Positions 36,470 through 48,860 of a stretch of 64,000 bases of DNA are shown piece after piece (position 1 is the stretch's first letter; each line of letters begins with the position of its first letter). The stretch is from Holothuria scabra (taxonomy: Eukaryota; Echinodermata; Holothuroidea; Aspidochirotida; Holothuriidae), in contig CM074193.1 of the NCBI GenBank assembly GCA_037179385.1, positions 3,307,547-3,371,546 of the forward strand, written 5' to 3'. The notes beneath the pieces were generated by a model. That model was not told where the DNA came from, did not search any database, and was given only the letters and a program-made list of their open reading frames with translations. A program made the position numbers and the translations under genes.

Positions 36470-37448
36470 TTAACTGGGCTAATGACAATATGAAGTAAGC
36501 TAATTACAATATTGAGTAGACTTGAAACAATATTAAGTAGGCTAAAGCGCCAGAGACTTTACGTATGACGCAGTCATAGAAGAGGGGTTATGCCCGAGGT
36601 TGGTCTGATTTTCTATTCTTTTCCAAGATCGTTTGTGTTTGCTACCGTTGCTAACATCTTTTCAATTGTATTTTATGTAGGACCGTTTGATCACCATATT
36701 TATTTTATATTCCATGTATAAAGTGATTATAAAGCCAACTGTATAAATTTGAAAGCATGAGTAAAATTATTCTTGGCAATTTCCTGGAATTTCGGCAGAG
36801 TGGTTTGATACGATACGATGCCTCCGCTCGTTTGAACTGCATACAGTTATCAAATGTACAATAATATGTGTACAGTAGTAGCATGCAGGCATAGTGCAAG
36901 TGCCGGGCCGCGAGTTCGGAGCAGTGTTCAATAGAATTACTAAATACTAGAAAGACAGTATGTATACAGTCTATCGCGGTCCGCGTGTACAAGCGATTGG
37001 GCCGATTGAATGAAGTTTTCTAACGTGCTAAAGGTAAATGTTCGTAATAAGCGAAAAAAATTACTCATAAGGCCGTAAAGACAAGTTCAAGCAAAGCTTT
37101 GGGTTTTATTGGAGGAGATTTAAACAAAATTCACAAGTATCGGTTCATAATCCTATCCGATTTCGCTGTAGTGAGACCTTATCTTAACATCTTGAGGAAG
37201 GTTACCTTGAGAACTTTCATACTTGAAGTTTCCGTTGCTTCAGTTGTGTTGCGATAGCTTAGGTTTTCGGTCTGGTCAAAGTAGAAAGTGAAAAGTCAGC
37301 AAGGCATTAGTGGTTTTAAAATATGTGGTATTGCAGGAGACTGTCTATCAAATTAAACTTTTTGTCGGTTGGGGAGCGGGCAGTCTTCAGTTATTAAATT
37401 GCCAACTTTAGCAGTTTGTTTATCTTTCTTTTACTTCGCATGTACCAG

Positions 37449-37466
37449 GTGGTGACGGAAGCGATG
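37449..37466 (+). CDS. putative 18-nt microexon, GDG type, U2
   Basis: Identical to the U1 exon, including the weak gttaga donor. Peptide GGDGSD, phase 1-1. Confidence 0.38.
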
Positions 37467-38361
37467 GTTAGACAAGCTGCAATATTTCTGATATTTTAAA
37501 CATATCGTTTGTTACAGAGGTCCCATTGTATTGTTTTCCATATTAAAGAGACAATTCTAGAATAATAAGACTTCTCCTTAATAGTGGAGGACATCTATAT
37601 CCATTCCATTTATTATAAATTTGCTTCTGATTGCTTACTGCTCTGCTTGAAACTGTGTGAAGAAGTAGTCGTTAAAAAACCGGAAAAAGAATGAAAGTCA
37701 TATAATGTGGATAATCAGAAATAGAACAAAACTATGCAATTGCAAACTTGTTAAAAAACAATAATGTAATTCAAAAATTTGAGTGAAGTGCGGCTGTTAG
37801 TAGACAAAATTGAAAGGAGGATTTAAGGTCACACCAAGTTGTGATATGTTAGAGGGGTAAACTGAAATTAAAAGAGTGCTTCTTACGAAGTAAGCAGGTA
37901 AATTTGTTACATTGCCAACAGAAGAGTGATCTTGCAGCAATTACATATGAAATCACATCCACACATTAACTGGTATTTTTTTTTTTCTTTAAACTTTAGA
38001 ATCAATTTATTTGTCAACAATCCTATATTATTTTAATATAATTGCATATGTATCATGAGAACTTTGCAAACTAAACATTAGCCACAAGGAGGTCCTATTC
38101 CTATTCCCTTCAAATTCAGCACAACAGCCTGAAGAAGAAAGGGAAACATAGCATTCCTTGTCAATTTGAGAAAGTGATATAATCTCTACTGACAAAAAAA
38201 AAAAAGAAAAGTAGGTTGGCAAATGTTGGGTTATATTGTCCCACAGAGGAAGGGGATTTTTACACAATTCACAAATATCGAGTAATAATCCTATCCGATA
38301 TCCATGTAGCGAGAACCGAGCTTAACATCTTGAGGAAGGTAAATTTGAGACCTTCCATATT

Positions 38362-38916
38362 TAGCCTGCGGAGCAGACTCTGTGATAGCCAAAAGATGGC
38401 GCTCTCTCAAATCATGACACGCCCATGTCTCTAAACAGTATTATGTACAGAGTATGCAAACCTTCGCCCAGTTTCCATTTCCCGGAATCCCGCATTTGGA
38501 GGGACGAATTAGTAAACATGAGAGGGTCACTTGGTGCACAAAACAGGTATGAAATGTGTATTTTCGTACATACAACTGATACAACGAACGGCGAACAACC
38601 TAGTTAGCTTTTGTATGTGACAAATGTGTACCAGGCCGAAAGTTCGATGGAAATATATTAGCTATTACGCGAGATATAATTAAGTATTTTAATTTTTGTC
38701 GTGACGTCATTTTTGGTGGTCGTAAATGAGATTCGACAGAAAGCTGGCAGGCTATTGTATACCGTAGGTATGCCATGCAAATTAGTTGGAAACGTCGACT
38801 GCTCAGCAGTGAAGCCGTTGAAGACTCATAAAGTGTTATTTATAGTACCGAAAGTAAAATTTTTGATTTTTGAATGTAGAAGTTGAAACGCAAACACAAC
38901 TGCTTACAGGAGGCTA
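38362..38916. mobile_element. 555-bp insertion with TAGCCT ends, U2
   Basis: Same insertion as 28417-28971, copied with the unit. Confidence 0.5.
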
Positions 38917-39145
38917 TTTCATGTTTGGAGTTTCCATAGCTCCAGTAGTGTTGCTAATGTTTAGGTTTTCGGTCTGGTCAAAGATAAAGGTAAAAAGTCA
39001 GCAAGGCATAAGTGATTATAAAATATGTGGTATTGCAAAAGACTGTATACCAAATTATAGTTTTTGGTGGTGGGGAGCAGTCTTCAGTTATTTAATTGCC
39101 AACTTTAGCAGTTTGTTTATCTTTCTTTTACTTCGCATTTACCAG

Positions 39146-39163
39146 GTAGTGACGAAAGTGATG
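39146..39163 (+). CDS. putative 18-nt microexon, SDE type, U2
   Basis: Identical to 29201-29218, with acceptor accag and donor gtgaga. Peptide GSDESD. Confidence 0.45.
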
Positions 39164-40004
39164 GTGAGACAGCTGCAATATTTCTGATATGTTAAACATA
39201 CGTCGCATTGTGTTGTTTACCATTTTAAGAAACAGTTTTAAAATAATTAGACTTCTCCTAAGTACCCGCAGAATATCTATATTAGTTTCATTTATTATGA
39301 GTTTTCTTCTGATAGATTACTGCCCTGCTTGAAACTGTGTGAAGAAGCAGTTTAAAAGAAAACCGGGAAATGGATGAAAGTCATATAATGATGATAATGA
39401 GAAATAGAACCAAACAATGCAATTGCAAAATATCAAATAAAAATAATGTTATTCAAAAATTTGAGTTAAGTTTGGCTGTGGCTCTCAGTAGACAAAATTG
39501 AAGGGAAGATGTAAGGTCTATCCAGGTTTTGATATGTTAGAGGGGGACAAACGGGTGCATTTCGGTAAACTGAAAATCTAAGACTGGTTCTCAAAAAGAA
39601 GCAGACAAATTTGTCAAATTTTCAACAGCAGCGTATTCTCCTGTTTGTTGAAGGTCATGCTTACCCAAGGTTTTGGCTGCGGTGTGTAGATATAAAATGT
39701 AAAAAACATATCAAATATAATTTCAAACAGGGTACTTAGATACCTCAATAGCGCACTTTCCGTGCCGTAACCATATTGATGTTTCAACTTGTTCCAACTG
39801 GCCTCCAAATGGGTAAAAATTCATGTTACAAAAACTTGAAGATTCCGAGCCAACTTTTTTAAAGATTACGGTTTCGTGAGTATCATTGCAATGGGTTGTT
39901 TGGTCAAAAGTGTCAAGACTGATAGCCTTCGTCAGGAAATCTGTCGACAAATGTTGAAATTTCCTAAACTTCTCTCTTTGTTTTGCATCTCTTTTCTTCC
40001 ACAG

Positions 40005-40040
40005 AAGAAGCTGCTGCACCAGCACCTTCACCTGCCTTTG
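40005..40040 (+). CDS. putative 36-nt microexon, EEAA type, U2
   Basis: Same exon and splice sites as in U1; peptide EEAAAPAPSPAF. The next exon downstream is the VTG exon of U3, across 4.9 kb that include the LINE. Confidence 0.6.
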
Positions 40041-40879
40041 GTAAGTGCGATATGTATGACTTAATGGTCTGCACAAAGAAATCAGATCAGCTGGTGAAGT
40101 GTCTATTAGTTGAGTCAGTCAGCCCTAAATAATCTTAATTTCGTCGGAGACGTGCATTTTTAACCCCCATGTTCAGGGAAATTGAGGGAATCAAGAGTTG
40201 TGTTAGTGTACAACCATGCGTGATATAGGAAAGTAATGAATTTGGGAAATGAATAGTGATAAACCCCACTAATAACCGAGTAAATCACACCATGACTTGA
40301 CTGTTCGGATTATTCTATATCTTGTATTGGCCATTTACTTGCAATAGAAACCGTAGATCCCACAGTCTTGAAAACTTTAAAGAAACAGAAGTTAGAAAAA
40401 CGTTACGTTTTATGAGGGGTTCCATATCTGTACGTTATGGTATGCTACATGAATTGTGTATTCCAGCTCTCGTGCCCCTCGCATCTGCATCAGTCGGCCT
40501 TCCGACTACTTTTCTGTTTCCCATCACGTGCTTGATGTACATGGAAATTTTCAAGTACCATGCACGCCTCGTCATTGGTCAACCGAGATCAAGTCTATTG
40601 AAGTACAACTTGTGTTTATTTAAATATACAAACACATACAGAAATTTCATACAGAGGTCAAAAGTATGTGTAAACTATGTCTGGTTGGCATGTGTATCCT
40701 AATTGTAGTCTCAATAAATTTTAAAATGTGTAATGTTTAGAATTTTATTTCGTTTCTTGTGAAACACCAATCTATCTGTGTACATATTTAATTAATATTT
40801 GCGGGCTTTACGTTATCATTTTAATCATATATTGCAGTGACACAATCACAAAAAATGATTATAAAGCGAGTGCTACACC

Positions 40880-41300
40880 CCTTACAGTAGGCTAGATTCC
40901 TTACCAAAACTTCCATAAAGACTATCTTAGTATAACCCCACCATCAGTTGGAGCAACTCGTGTAGAAAATTTCGAAAAATCGCATTCCTGAGATGGCCGG
41001 AAATAGCACTTCCCTCACTTATACGTAGAATCTTAGCAAGTTATTTTTGTCGTCGTTTGCAATTAATGCTTACTTCAAAATCACTTCTGAACCTGCAAAA
41101 TGATCAGAAAGTCATTAAAAAATACTTTGACTAAAAAATGTAACTTTGTTGTTTTGCTCAAAAGAATATCTAAGCGGAGCGCCACCATTAGTTGGCGTTG
41201 AGCGTACAGAAAATTTCTTATGAAATCGTAACCCCTCAGATGGCCGAAGATTTTGTTTTTATGTTTGTAAAGAAGATCCAAACAGTCTTTATTTCTAGCT
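40880..41300. repeat. dispersed GCGGAGCGCC repeat pair, U2
   Basis: Cores near 40936 and 41175. The second keeps GCGGAGCGCCACCATTAG. Same layout as 18530-18950. Confidence 0.55.
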
Positions 41301-42139
41301 GTCGTTTTCAACAATAAAAACTTAGGAACTTGCTAAATGATCAGAAAATTACCACGTGAAATGCACCACTAGCTTACCTTTGATTAAATCGTCTTGAATC
41401 TTTTCGGACGAAAACTTTACAACTTTATTGAAAAAAAAAAAACGCTAATGTTATTCTATTGTGACTCTTGGCTGAATTCAAGGGCCGCTGAATTGAAAAA
41501 ATTGTCGATGTAAAAACTCGGACTCCCGACTGAAAATTTATTTACTCCTGTCTTTTGCATGATAAATGGCGAACTATTCCTTACAGAGGCTGGACAGTAC
41601 CTTAAGGGACGGAAATCCTCCTTTGCCACAGGTTCATTGGGAGGAAATCCTTTTCTTTTTAAAAGTTCTGAGAAATTGGGTGTCCTTACATTCAGTCTGG
41701 CCACATATGCTACCTTTTGAAGTAAAAAACACACCTTTGAAAATAAGCGTGCAGATAAACATCAACCAATCCGGTTTTACTTGATAAACTGTAGTCATAT
41801 CTTTAAATGGACAAGCATATACTTGAGTAATGTTCATAAATATTTATGACTCCTTTTGCGTTCTTCTGTTGTTATGTGTATCTTTAATTAAAGAAATGAT
41901 GGACTTCTCTCATGTTAGTCAAAGTTTATCTACCAATACTAGTGAACACTTAATTATTCATTATAAAATATTAAAAAGTCACCATACAATTTAAATGAAA
42001 CAAAAATAAAATACTGTAGTCTGTATCATGTAAAACATCAATGAATCGGTGTATATATCTGACTCATCACTCTTGCCAGCCTTACTTGATCACTTTTAAT
42101 CATCTTTTAGAATGTTATAACGACGAGAGAGTTTTGTTT

Positions 42140-42159
42140 GACCTGACGTTCGTCAGGTC
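42140..42159. repeat. perfect palindrome GACCTGACG/CGTCAGGTC, U2
   Basis: Same 20-bp palindrome as at 21398, about 115 bp upstream of the LINE insertion point. Confidence 0.5.
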
Positions 42160-42295
42160 AATTGTTACCTGCTGAGTGCTTTTCGATTCTTTACGTTGGT
42201 TTTCTTACTGTTAGGCCTCCTTTGTGTTCTCCGTTGCTGTGCATGTGAGCTTTCGGCCTGAGTTGATATGAATTGCTTCCCCTCTCCCACCCCAC

Positions 42296-44008
42296 AAGGA
42301 CGCAGAAATTCTTGCATGTAATTTTGGAGAATTTTTCACTGACAAAATCAACAAAATCAGACAGGAGTTAGATGCTCAAGCTGTTATCGATCCTCCTGAT
42401 TTCGCAAGAGATGTACCTGTTTGGCGTACTTTCAAGACCCTCTCTGAGGAAGATATTCGCAGACTCGTTACTAGGGCAAATTCCACACAGTGCAAGCTTG
42501 ATCCTCTACCCACGTGGTTATTAAAAGAAAATATCGATATCTTCCTGTCAGCCCTCACAAAAATTGTAAATATGTCTCTTCAAAATGGTCAGTTCCCCAC
42601 GGACTGGAAGCAAGCTATGGTCAAACCACTTCTAAAGAAACCTGGACTTGACTTAACTTATTCGAACTATCGTCCAGTGAGTAACTTGTCTTTTATTTCA
42701 AAGTTGATTGAACGAGCTGTTGTTGACCAGATGATTGAGCACAGTAATAAATATAACCTTCTACCAACATGCCAGTCAGGCTTCCGCCCATTCCACAGTA
42801 CGGAAACTGCCATCTCGAAAATTCATTCTGATGTGTTACTACAATTGGATAACAGAAAGTGTGTCGTGCTTGTGCTTCTAGATCTAAGTGCGGCTTTTGA
42901 CACAATAGATCACAACCTCCTTCTTGATTCTCTTACCCGACGTTTTGGGGTTGAAGGCACAGTGCTCGACTGGTTCAAATCTTATTTACTACATCGTCAA
43001 CAGTATGTCATGATAAACAATGTGCGGTCAAAACCATTCCCAGTAAGTTTTGGTGTGCCACAAGGATCTTGCTGTGGACCTCAATTGTTCACATGGTATG
43101 CCAGTTCTCTGTTTGACGTTGTTGCTGCTCATTCACCAAGTATACATGGATATGCAGATGATCATAGCATATACCTTAGTATGAATGCAGGTGACCCCAC
43201 TGACGTAAGTGATTCGATCGCAAAGCTTGAAATGTGTCTGAAAGATGTCAAGAACTGGATGACTTTCAATAAACTAAGAATGAATGACAGTAAAACGGAA
43301 GTAATTATATTTGGTTCCAACCGACAGTTGTCCAAACTTAACATGGAAAATATTATTGTTGGTGGCGCCCCTGTTGGGGTCTCGTCGTCTGTGAGGTGCT
43401 TGGGAGCTTGGTTGGATCGTGGTCTTTCTGTGTCTGGTCATGTCGGTAGTGAGTGTGGGACTGCTTTTTGCCGTCTGTGTGACGTTGGACGGTGTGCTGG
43501 GTTCCTGAGCGGGACCGCTGTCGTTGCTCTTGTGGGTGCGCTGGTTCGTGGCTGTGTCGACTGTTGCAATGTTTTGCTGACTGGTGTTCCGAAGTGTGTG
43601 CTGTACGGGGTGCAGCGTGTGCGGAGTTGCGCTGCCGGGCTGGTTGCTGGCGGGAGCAGGTTGTTCCCGTCCTTGGCCTTGCTGGGGGGCTTGCGTTGGC
43701 TCCCAGTGTTTTGCAGGGGTCGATTCGGGATCTTGCTTCTTGTTTGCAGGTCCCTACACGGTGTGGCACCACTCTGCCTTTCCGGCATGTTCTCCTTTGG
43801 GAAAACAGGGTGTGAACTTGGGTCTGGGGCCGCTCTCGGTCTGGTTGTTCCTAGATGTGGATCCATATTTGGTGAGCGCGCGCTGGCTGTCCGGGGCCCT
43901 GGGTTGTGGAGTGGTCTGCCCCTTTCGGTTGGGGCGGCGCGCTCTCTGGAGCATTTTCAGTCCTTATTGGGGACCCACCTGTTTGGCTGTGCCTTTGATG
44001 GTATCTGA
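42296..44008 (+). CDS. LINE reverse transcriptase ORF (N-terminally truncated)
   Basis: The frame is open from the LINE's 5' edge; the first Met is at 42572, leaving 478 codons, but upstream codons in frame also match the family (DPLPTWLLKENIDIFLSAL). Counting from that Met, RT motifs are NYRPVSNLSFISKLIE (about 32-47), SGFRPFHSTETA (69-80), LDLSAAFDTID (103-113, catalytic Asp), GVPQGSCCGP (161-170) and YADD (194-197, catalytic pair). The post-RT region follows, to tandem stops TGA TAG. CC replaces the usual hydrophobic pair in the PQG box. From about residue 262 the base composition changes abruptly (A nearly absent). The motifs needed for RT are present, but no endonuclease or first ORF is, so it is not autonomous. 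Confidence 0.8.
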   Translation, partial: KDAEILACNFGEFFTDKINKIRQELDAQAVIDPPDFARDVPVWRTFKTLSEEDIRRLVTRANSTQCKLDPLPTWLLKENIDIFLSALTKIVNMSLQNGQFPTDWKQAMVKPLLKKPGLDLTYSNYRPVSNLSFISKLIERAVVDQMIEHSNKYNLLPTCQSGFRPFHSTETAISKIHSDVLLQLDNRKCVVLVLLDLSAAFDTIDHNLLLDSLTRRFGVEGTVLDWFKSYLLHRQQYVMINNVRSKPFPVSFGVPQGSCCGPQLFTWYASSLFDVVAAHSPSIHGYADDHSIYLSMNAGDPTDVSDSIAKLEMCLKDVKNWMTFNKLRMNDSKTEVIIFGSNRQLSKLNMENIIVGGAPVGVSSSVRCLGAWLDRGLSVSGHVGSECGTAFCRLCDVGRCAGFLSGTAVVALVGALVRGCVDCCNVLLTGVPKCVLYGVQRVRSCAAGLVAGGSRLFPSLALLGGLRWLPVFCRGRFGILLLVCRSLHGVAPLCLSGMFSFGKTGCELGSGAALGLVVPRCGSIFGERALAVRGPGLWSGLPLSVGAARSLEHFQSLLGTHLFGCAFDGI

Positions 44009-44048
44009 TAGTCCAACTTAGTCTTTTGTTCTCCACTGTGTCTTGTAA

Positions 44049-44082
44049 GGCGCATTAGAATAATTATTTTAAATAATGCGCC
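44049..44082 (+). other. 3'-terminal hairpin of the LINE, U2
   Basis: Same GGCGCATTA/TAATGCGCC stem as in U1, followed by an A/T-rich stretch and the CTTGAA repeats. Confidence 0.55.
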
Positions 44083-44940
44083 ATATAAATTTCTTGAACT
44101 TGAACTTGATTACTTAATAAGTTTCAGTAGATCTACGTTATTTTGCTTTAATCTTGTTTTTTGTAACATAACGTAGGTGTTACTAAATCCAGGTTTCATT
44201 GGCTCCCTTGTTAAGTCACCCCATCACTGTAAATTACGATCACATTTGGGAACAAAGAGCGGAAGAAGAAACTATTTTTATAAGTAAATCAAAGATATCC
44301 CAAATTATCGTGGAGTATAACTTTTTCAACTCCGTGAATGAAGTTCAATATTTTATGTCGGAACTCTGGAATGTCATAGGCGCTGATACCATGTAAGTAA
44401 CGACTTATAAATTTAACTGCATGTATAATTTTGACAAATGTATTTAACACTAATGTATTCTCTCTCTATCCCTCTCTTTTCCCTCGTTTTGAACGCGTGT
44501 CCTGGACAACGCTAGGTGTAGGTAAAGGTAAATATAAAACAATTTTACATGACGTCTTCGTTCATTAAAACCTTTTTTGTTGTTGTTAATTTCACCTGGT
44601 AGACCAAAAGGACAGTAAAACACCTGATTTAAAGTCGAAAACGACTCTTTTAACCCCCCCCCCAAAAAAATACATTGCTTATGTCTTTTATTTTTGGCTT
44701 TTTCTTAGCATTTGGGAGTCCAAGTCAAAAGTGAAATATTTGTATGTACTAATTTTTAAAGGGAAAGACGTGTAGAAAATATTAATTTACCTAAGAAGTG
44801 TAATGAAGGTTGAAGTATAATTTGCACAACGTGCACCTCTCAGTTACAGGTATATACTATTTCTGGTCCTGTGACTTCAAAATATGAGAAACATGAGAAA
44901 TGAAAGCGGACGTCTAATCTCTTTGCTTCTTCTATTGTAG

Positions 44941-44967
44941 GGGTAACGGGAAGCACAGAATCTCCAG
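44941..44967 (+). CDS. putative 27-nt microexon, VTG type, U3
   Basis: Acceptor tctattgtag, donor gtaaga. Peptide GVTGSTESP, phase 1-1. Confidence 0.57.
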
Positions 44968-46392
44968 GTAAGAAAATATCTCTAAAAATAACTAATTGGT
45001 AATAATTTTTTTTTGTCTTATTGAAACTCACTTAGCGTTCATCAATTTTAACATGAACCTGACACATCGTATAAGTAGGAACTGGATTCTTTTTCGTTTC
45101 ATGCTCTGTGTAAGAGACGATTTGCAATTGCGTTTAGGGATCTAAACATTGTCATGTTTTAACGTTGCCCAAAAGACGCGACCGGACTAAGTTTCAAAAA
45201 GGCAACGTCCAAATAGGGAGGCGTTACTAGTAAAATCTCCCTGGTGGCCTCGAAATTTAAACATTACTATTTGAAGATATTAAAAATTCTTCTCCACACT
45301 GGATACATACCATTTTAATCTGTTATCTATTCAAGAAAAAATTCCTCCACCCTAAGAATACCGCGTTATTAACTCAATGGAACCTTTACTACACCAGTCA
45401 CAGCATACACGCCAGGTTCGAGACCGACCATAATTGTCCAAATATGAAAGGTTACAAATTTTAAGAAAAGTTAGGAGCCTCTTATCGCACAAACTACATC
45501 TGATTTAGGGTAACTGGTTCACACAGAAGACCAGCATGTTTCCATGCAGGAAAAAATGACATTATTATCCATGGATTTAAATGAAAATTTTCAACTATAC
45601 GCAAAGGTCCTGCTAATTTTCACGCAACTTTTCAGCTAGAAAAATAAACCAATCATTCAAATACCATTAAGAAAATACAGCGTAAGAAACTTATACACTT
45701 CAAAACAATAACGTAAACTGAAATTGTCCAACTATGAAAGGTTGCAAATTTTAGGAAAAATTTGGAACCCCTTACCACACAAAATACATCTCATTTAGGC
45801 TTACTCGTTCACAAAGTAAACCGACATTTCTTTCCGACAGCACATGGCAACCATGCTGGTAACACCACAACCCAATAATAACATTTGTATCCACGTAATT
45901 TAATTCAAAGGATCACCTGGTTATACCAACTTTCCCAAGAATTTTATTTAACTTTAAATATACACCAATCATGGCAAATATTATACCAAAAATACAGCGT
46001 TATAAGCTTACAAATTCCAAACAATTAAACACTGACTTTACTTGATCAAATATAAAAATATTTGAGAATGGACGAAATCACCAAAAATCTTTCAAAGGGA
46101 GCACCACACTTTTCATTGACAGGCTATATCCCCAATTAAAGCCATCATAGTAGGGATTGTCCCCGACCTATCCGACATTTGTCACAATTTGCAATTCCTT
46201 CCGTTTGAAGTCGGCCGTATTAAGCTTATCCAAATATTGGCTTGTTACATCTTAACACCGTTCATCAAGAAAGTTTTGATAAAAATGTAAAATGCAAAAT
46301 CAAAATCCAACGTCCTTTTTACAAGAACGTGCTTGTTTACATCCTCTGCGAATCTTGAAAAACGTGACTTTTTTTCTTCCTCTCTATGACAG

Positions 46393-46401
46393 GTGAGCAA
46401 G
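46393..46401 (+). CDS. putative 9-nt microexon, EQ type, U3
   Basis: GTGAGCAAG between ctatgacag and gtaaga, as in U1 and U2. Confidence 0.4.
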
Positions 46402-46502
46402 GTAAGAACAAATCAATACGTTTTATTTTTTAGGTTGGATTTTGGTACATATGTTGATTCCCATTGTATTGATACATTTGAGTAGTCCTCATCAAGTATT
46501 AA

Positions 46503-46753
46503 CCCTTTACCGTTGTGCTCCGATCGGGGCATATTTGCGCCCCTCGGGAGTGGGCGGAAAAGCGGACGTAGCCCGCCCCGCATCGGCTTCCGTAGGCCAT
46601 TGACCCCTTGACCTTAAACTATTGTCTCTCTCGTTGTTGTGGCCGAATTTTCGGGTAGCTACTCGCAGTTTCGAGCTCCGCGTGAAACAGTAAAGATGGG
46701 TGACAGCCGAGCTCTCCGCATGGGTCCAAAAGGACCCAGACAACGGCAAAGGG
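46503..46753 (-). mobile_element. 251-bp piggyBac-type MITE (reverse), U3
   Basis: Same as in U1 and U2, with TTAA on the left and ATAA on the right. Confidence 0.7.
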
Positions 46754-48407
46754 ATAAAATAGGCCTGTGGAGTGTGTTTACTGCAAAGCTGATGCCACTG
46801 TCTCTGCATGTGTGCACGTAACCCTTTAGGCGAGTGGTGCAGATATTTTAGATTAAGCCAATTTCCGTTGATCTATTTTGATGTGTATCTAACATACATA
46901 AAATGAGTTAGCCAAGTTAGCGTTTTAATCCAAATATTTGACTCAAAAATTTATAATGTATGATGTAACGACTTGTATTTTGTACTATGTTAGAAACGAC
47001 CCAACCTGTGAACACATTGAATTCATCGTCGCCGGCTTTCTTGATAACATTAATTTATCTTTAAGAATTTACAAAATAACAAAAGTGAGTGAAACCACCC
47101 CTTCACCTCTCATCCACCGGGGAAAAATTCAAACAAAAAATTTTATAGAGGGATTTACACGCAACCTACTCGATATTAGTCACAAATTCAAACTTCCTTT
47201 TTTATGCCATCCATATAACTCTAATCGACGTTTTTGTGAAAAGAAACTCAGTGCAAATATAAATATAGAAACACATACAGAAAATTCACAGAGACATTAA
47301 GACTGAGTTAAAAAGTGCAACGCACATTGAAAATTGCGATCTCAAGTTACTACAAATCATTCTTCATGTTGGAAACGTACCATTTTGATCAGTAATCTGT
47401 TCGAGAAAAAAATCGTCTCCCTTTCGTTACTGGTTATTACCTCCGAGGAACCGTTATTACACCAGCCACTGTATTTAAGGTGTTAATGGTCGATTTAAGG
47501 ATAATAGTCAAGATATATAAGGTTACAAATTTTAAGAAAACGTAATGAGCCTCTAACCGGAGAAAAATGCATGCGACTCGTTTTAACGGACAGCCAGTGC
47601 TTAAGATTATACCAAAATATATATTTCAATGGAGAATTGAAAAGATACTGCTGTCGTGAAAATAACCTCGTGCTTTACACCTAAATATATTGACACTTAC
47701 TAAGGTATGATCAAATTATTACAGTGTTTATTGTCGTTAATTGTGATTAACACCTTTCGCGCATATCATGCTGAACCAAGTTTTTGATGTACGCTGTTAG
47801 ATAAATATAGACAAATGACACCAAACATACAGGATACGCCTTGTGATGGATGAAAATCAGCAATGCTTTTGTAGAGGAATTTGGAAAAAAGTGGGCAGAA
47901 ATATTTAAAATATCGGACAGCTGCTTGAAATTTAAAAAATGGCATCGCATTTCAGGAAACTCCTCAGCACTCCATGAAATGTTACACAGATCTGGCTGAG
48001 AAAAGGACCTCCCCCACAACAAAAGAAAAAGAAAGTCGCAGTAGAAGTTTGATGAAAAATCTATAAGATTTTAAAAAGTAGCTACTCATTCGGGCAGCGC
48101 AAAGAGCTATTATTCGTGAACTTTACTTCGCAATCTTTCACAACACAATGCCCAAAATGGTCGAATATCCGAATTCTTTCAAACATTTGTCCGTGAAGTA
48201 GAAAAATATCATATTCATGGTAACATATTTATACAAAATCAAAGAGATAAAAAATAACATTTGGCAAGTCTCTCGCTTGAAAGGAAATGATTTTTCAGCC
48301 TGGTTTTGATTCCATTGCAACATATTGCCAAAAATGGCGCATTATTTGAACATATTTGAATATTGAAATTTACCCCGAAAAACCGAAAAACGCCTCTTAA
48401 AAGTAAA

Positions 48408-48457
48408 ACTGACTGACTGATTGACTGATTGACTAACTGACTGACTGACTAACTAAC
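48408..48457. repeat. ACTG/ATTG microsatellite, U3
   Basis: 50 bp; one 8-bp step (gattgact) shorter than U1 and U2, and equal to U4. Confidence 0.85.
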
Positions 48458-48860
48458 CAACACACACGTGCACCTGAACATTATGATTTTTCGAAAATTT
48501 TACGGCTCTTAAATGAGCAGTTGCCTGTATCAAGGGTGCATATATGTTATGAAATGTAAAAATTCATGGTAAGTTCTTAAACAAAATAAAACATTGGCTA
48601 GCAATGTGTCTCCGTGCAGTAACGGAGCTAGGGATTCATGTCAGAAGGATTAAAATGGCCCGCAGGGGTGCTTTTCATCTGAGAGATACCTGAACCTCAG
48701 AACGATCTAAGTCATAGCTTACCAAAGTTTTCATTTAGTTTCCCTAATCTGTTATAAGTTAATTTCCAAATCCTCCACCCGAGTTGTTGTTTTAAACAAT
48801 GTTAAAATTTTCCATCCCTTTCTTTCATAAAATAGTAAAAACGACATATCTTAATATTAA

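Larger units (their letters stand above)
31470..44111. repeat. tandem unit U2 (12.6 kb, complete with LINE)
   Basis: Same order as U1, and it retains the 2.7 kb between EEAA and the LINE, including the GCGGAGCGCC pair and the perfect palindrome. The LINE sits at its right edge inside gatatgaatt/acttaataag. Differences from U1 and U3 are scattered substitutions and homopolymer length changes, such as a C-tract of 3 near 32010. The unlisted stretches are intron-like. Confidence 0.85.
42275..44111 (+). mobile_element. 5'-truncated CR1/L2-type LINE, U2
   Basis: It splits the site gatatgaatt/acttaataag, which is uninterrupted at 54911-54925 and 21527-21541. It starts inside the linker between endonuclease and RT, so no endonuclease domain is present, as expected for 5' truncation during target-primed reverse transcription. 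The 3' end carries a hairpin (44049-44082) and CTTGAACTTGAACTTGATT. At most a 3-bp (att) target duplication is seen. It lies in the sense orientation within a putative intron. Confidence 0.85.

Noticed and set aside
42275..44111. Diversity-generating retroelement, because the RT ORF adjoins A-depleted sequence
   Set aside because: The RT is of the CR1/L2 LINE type, there is no template/variable repeat pair, and the A-poor segment is the LINE's own coding end.
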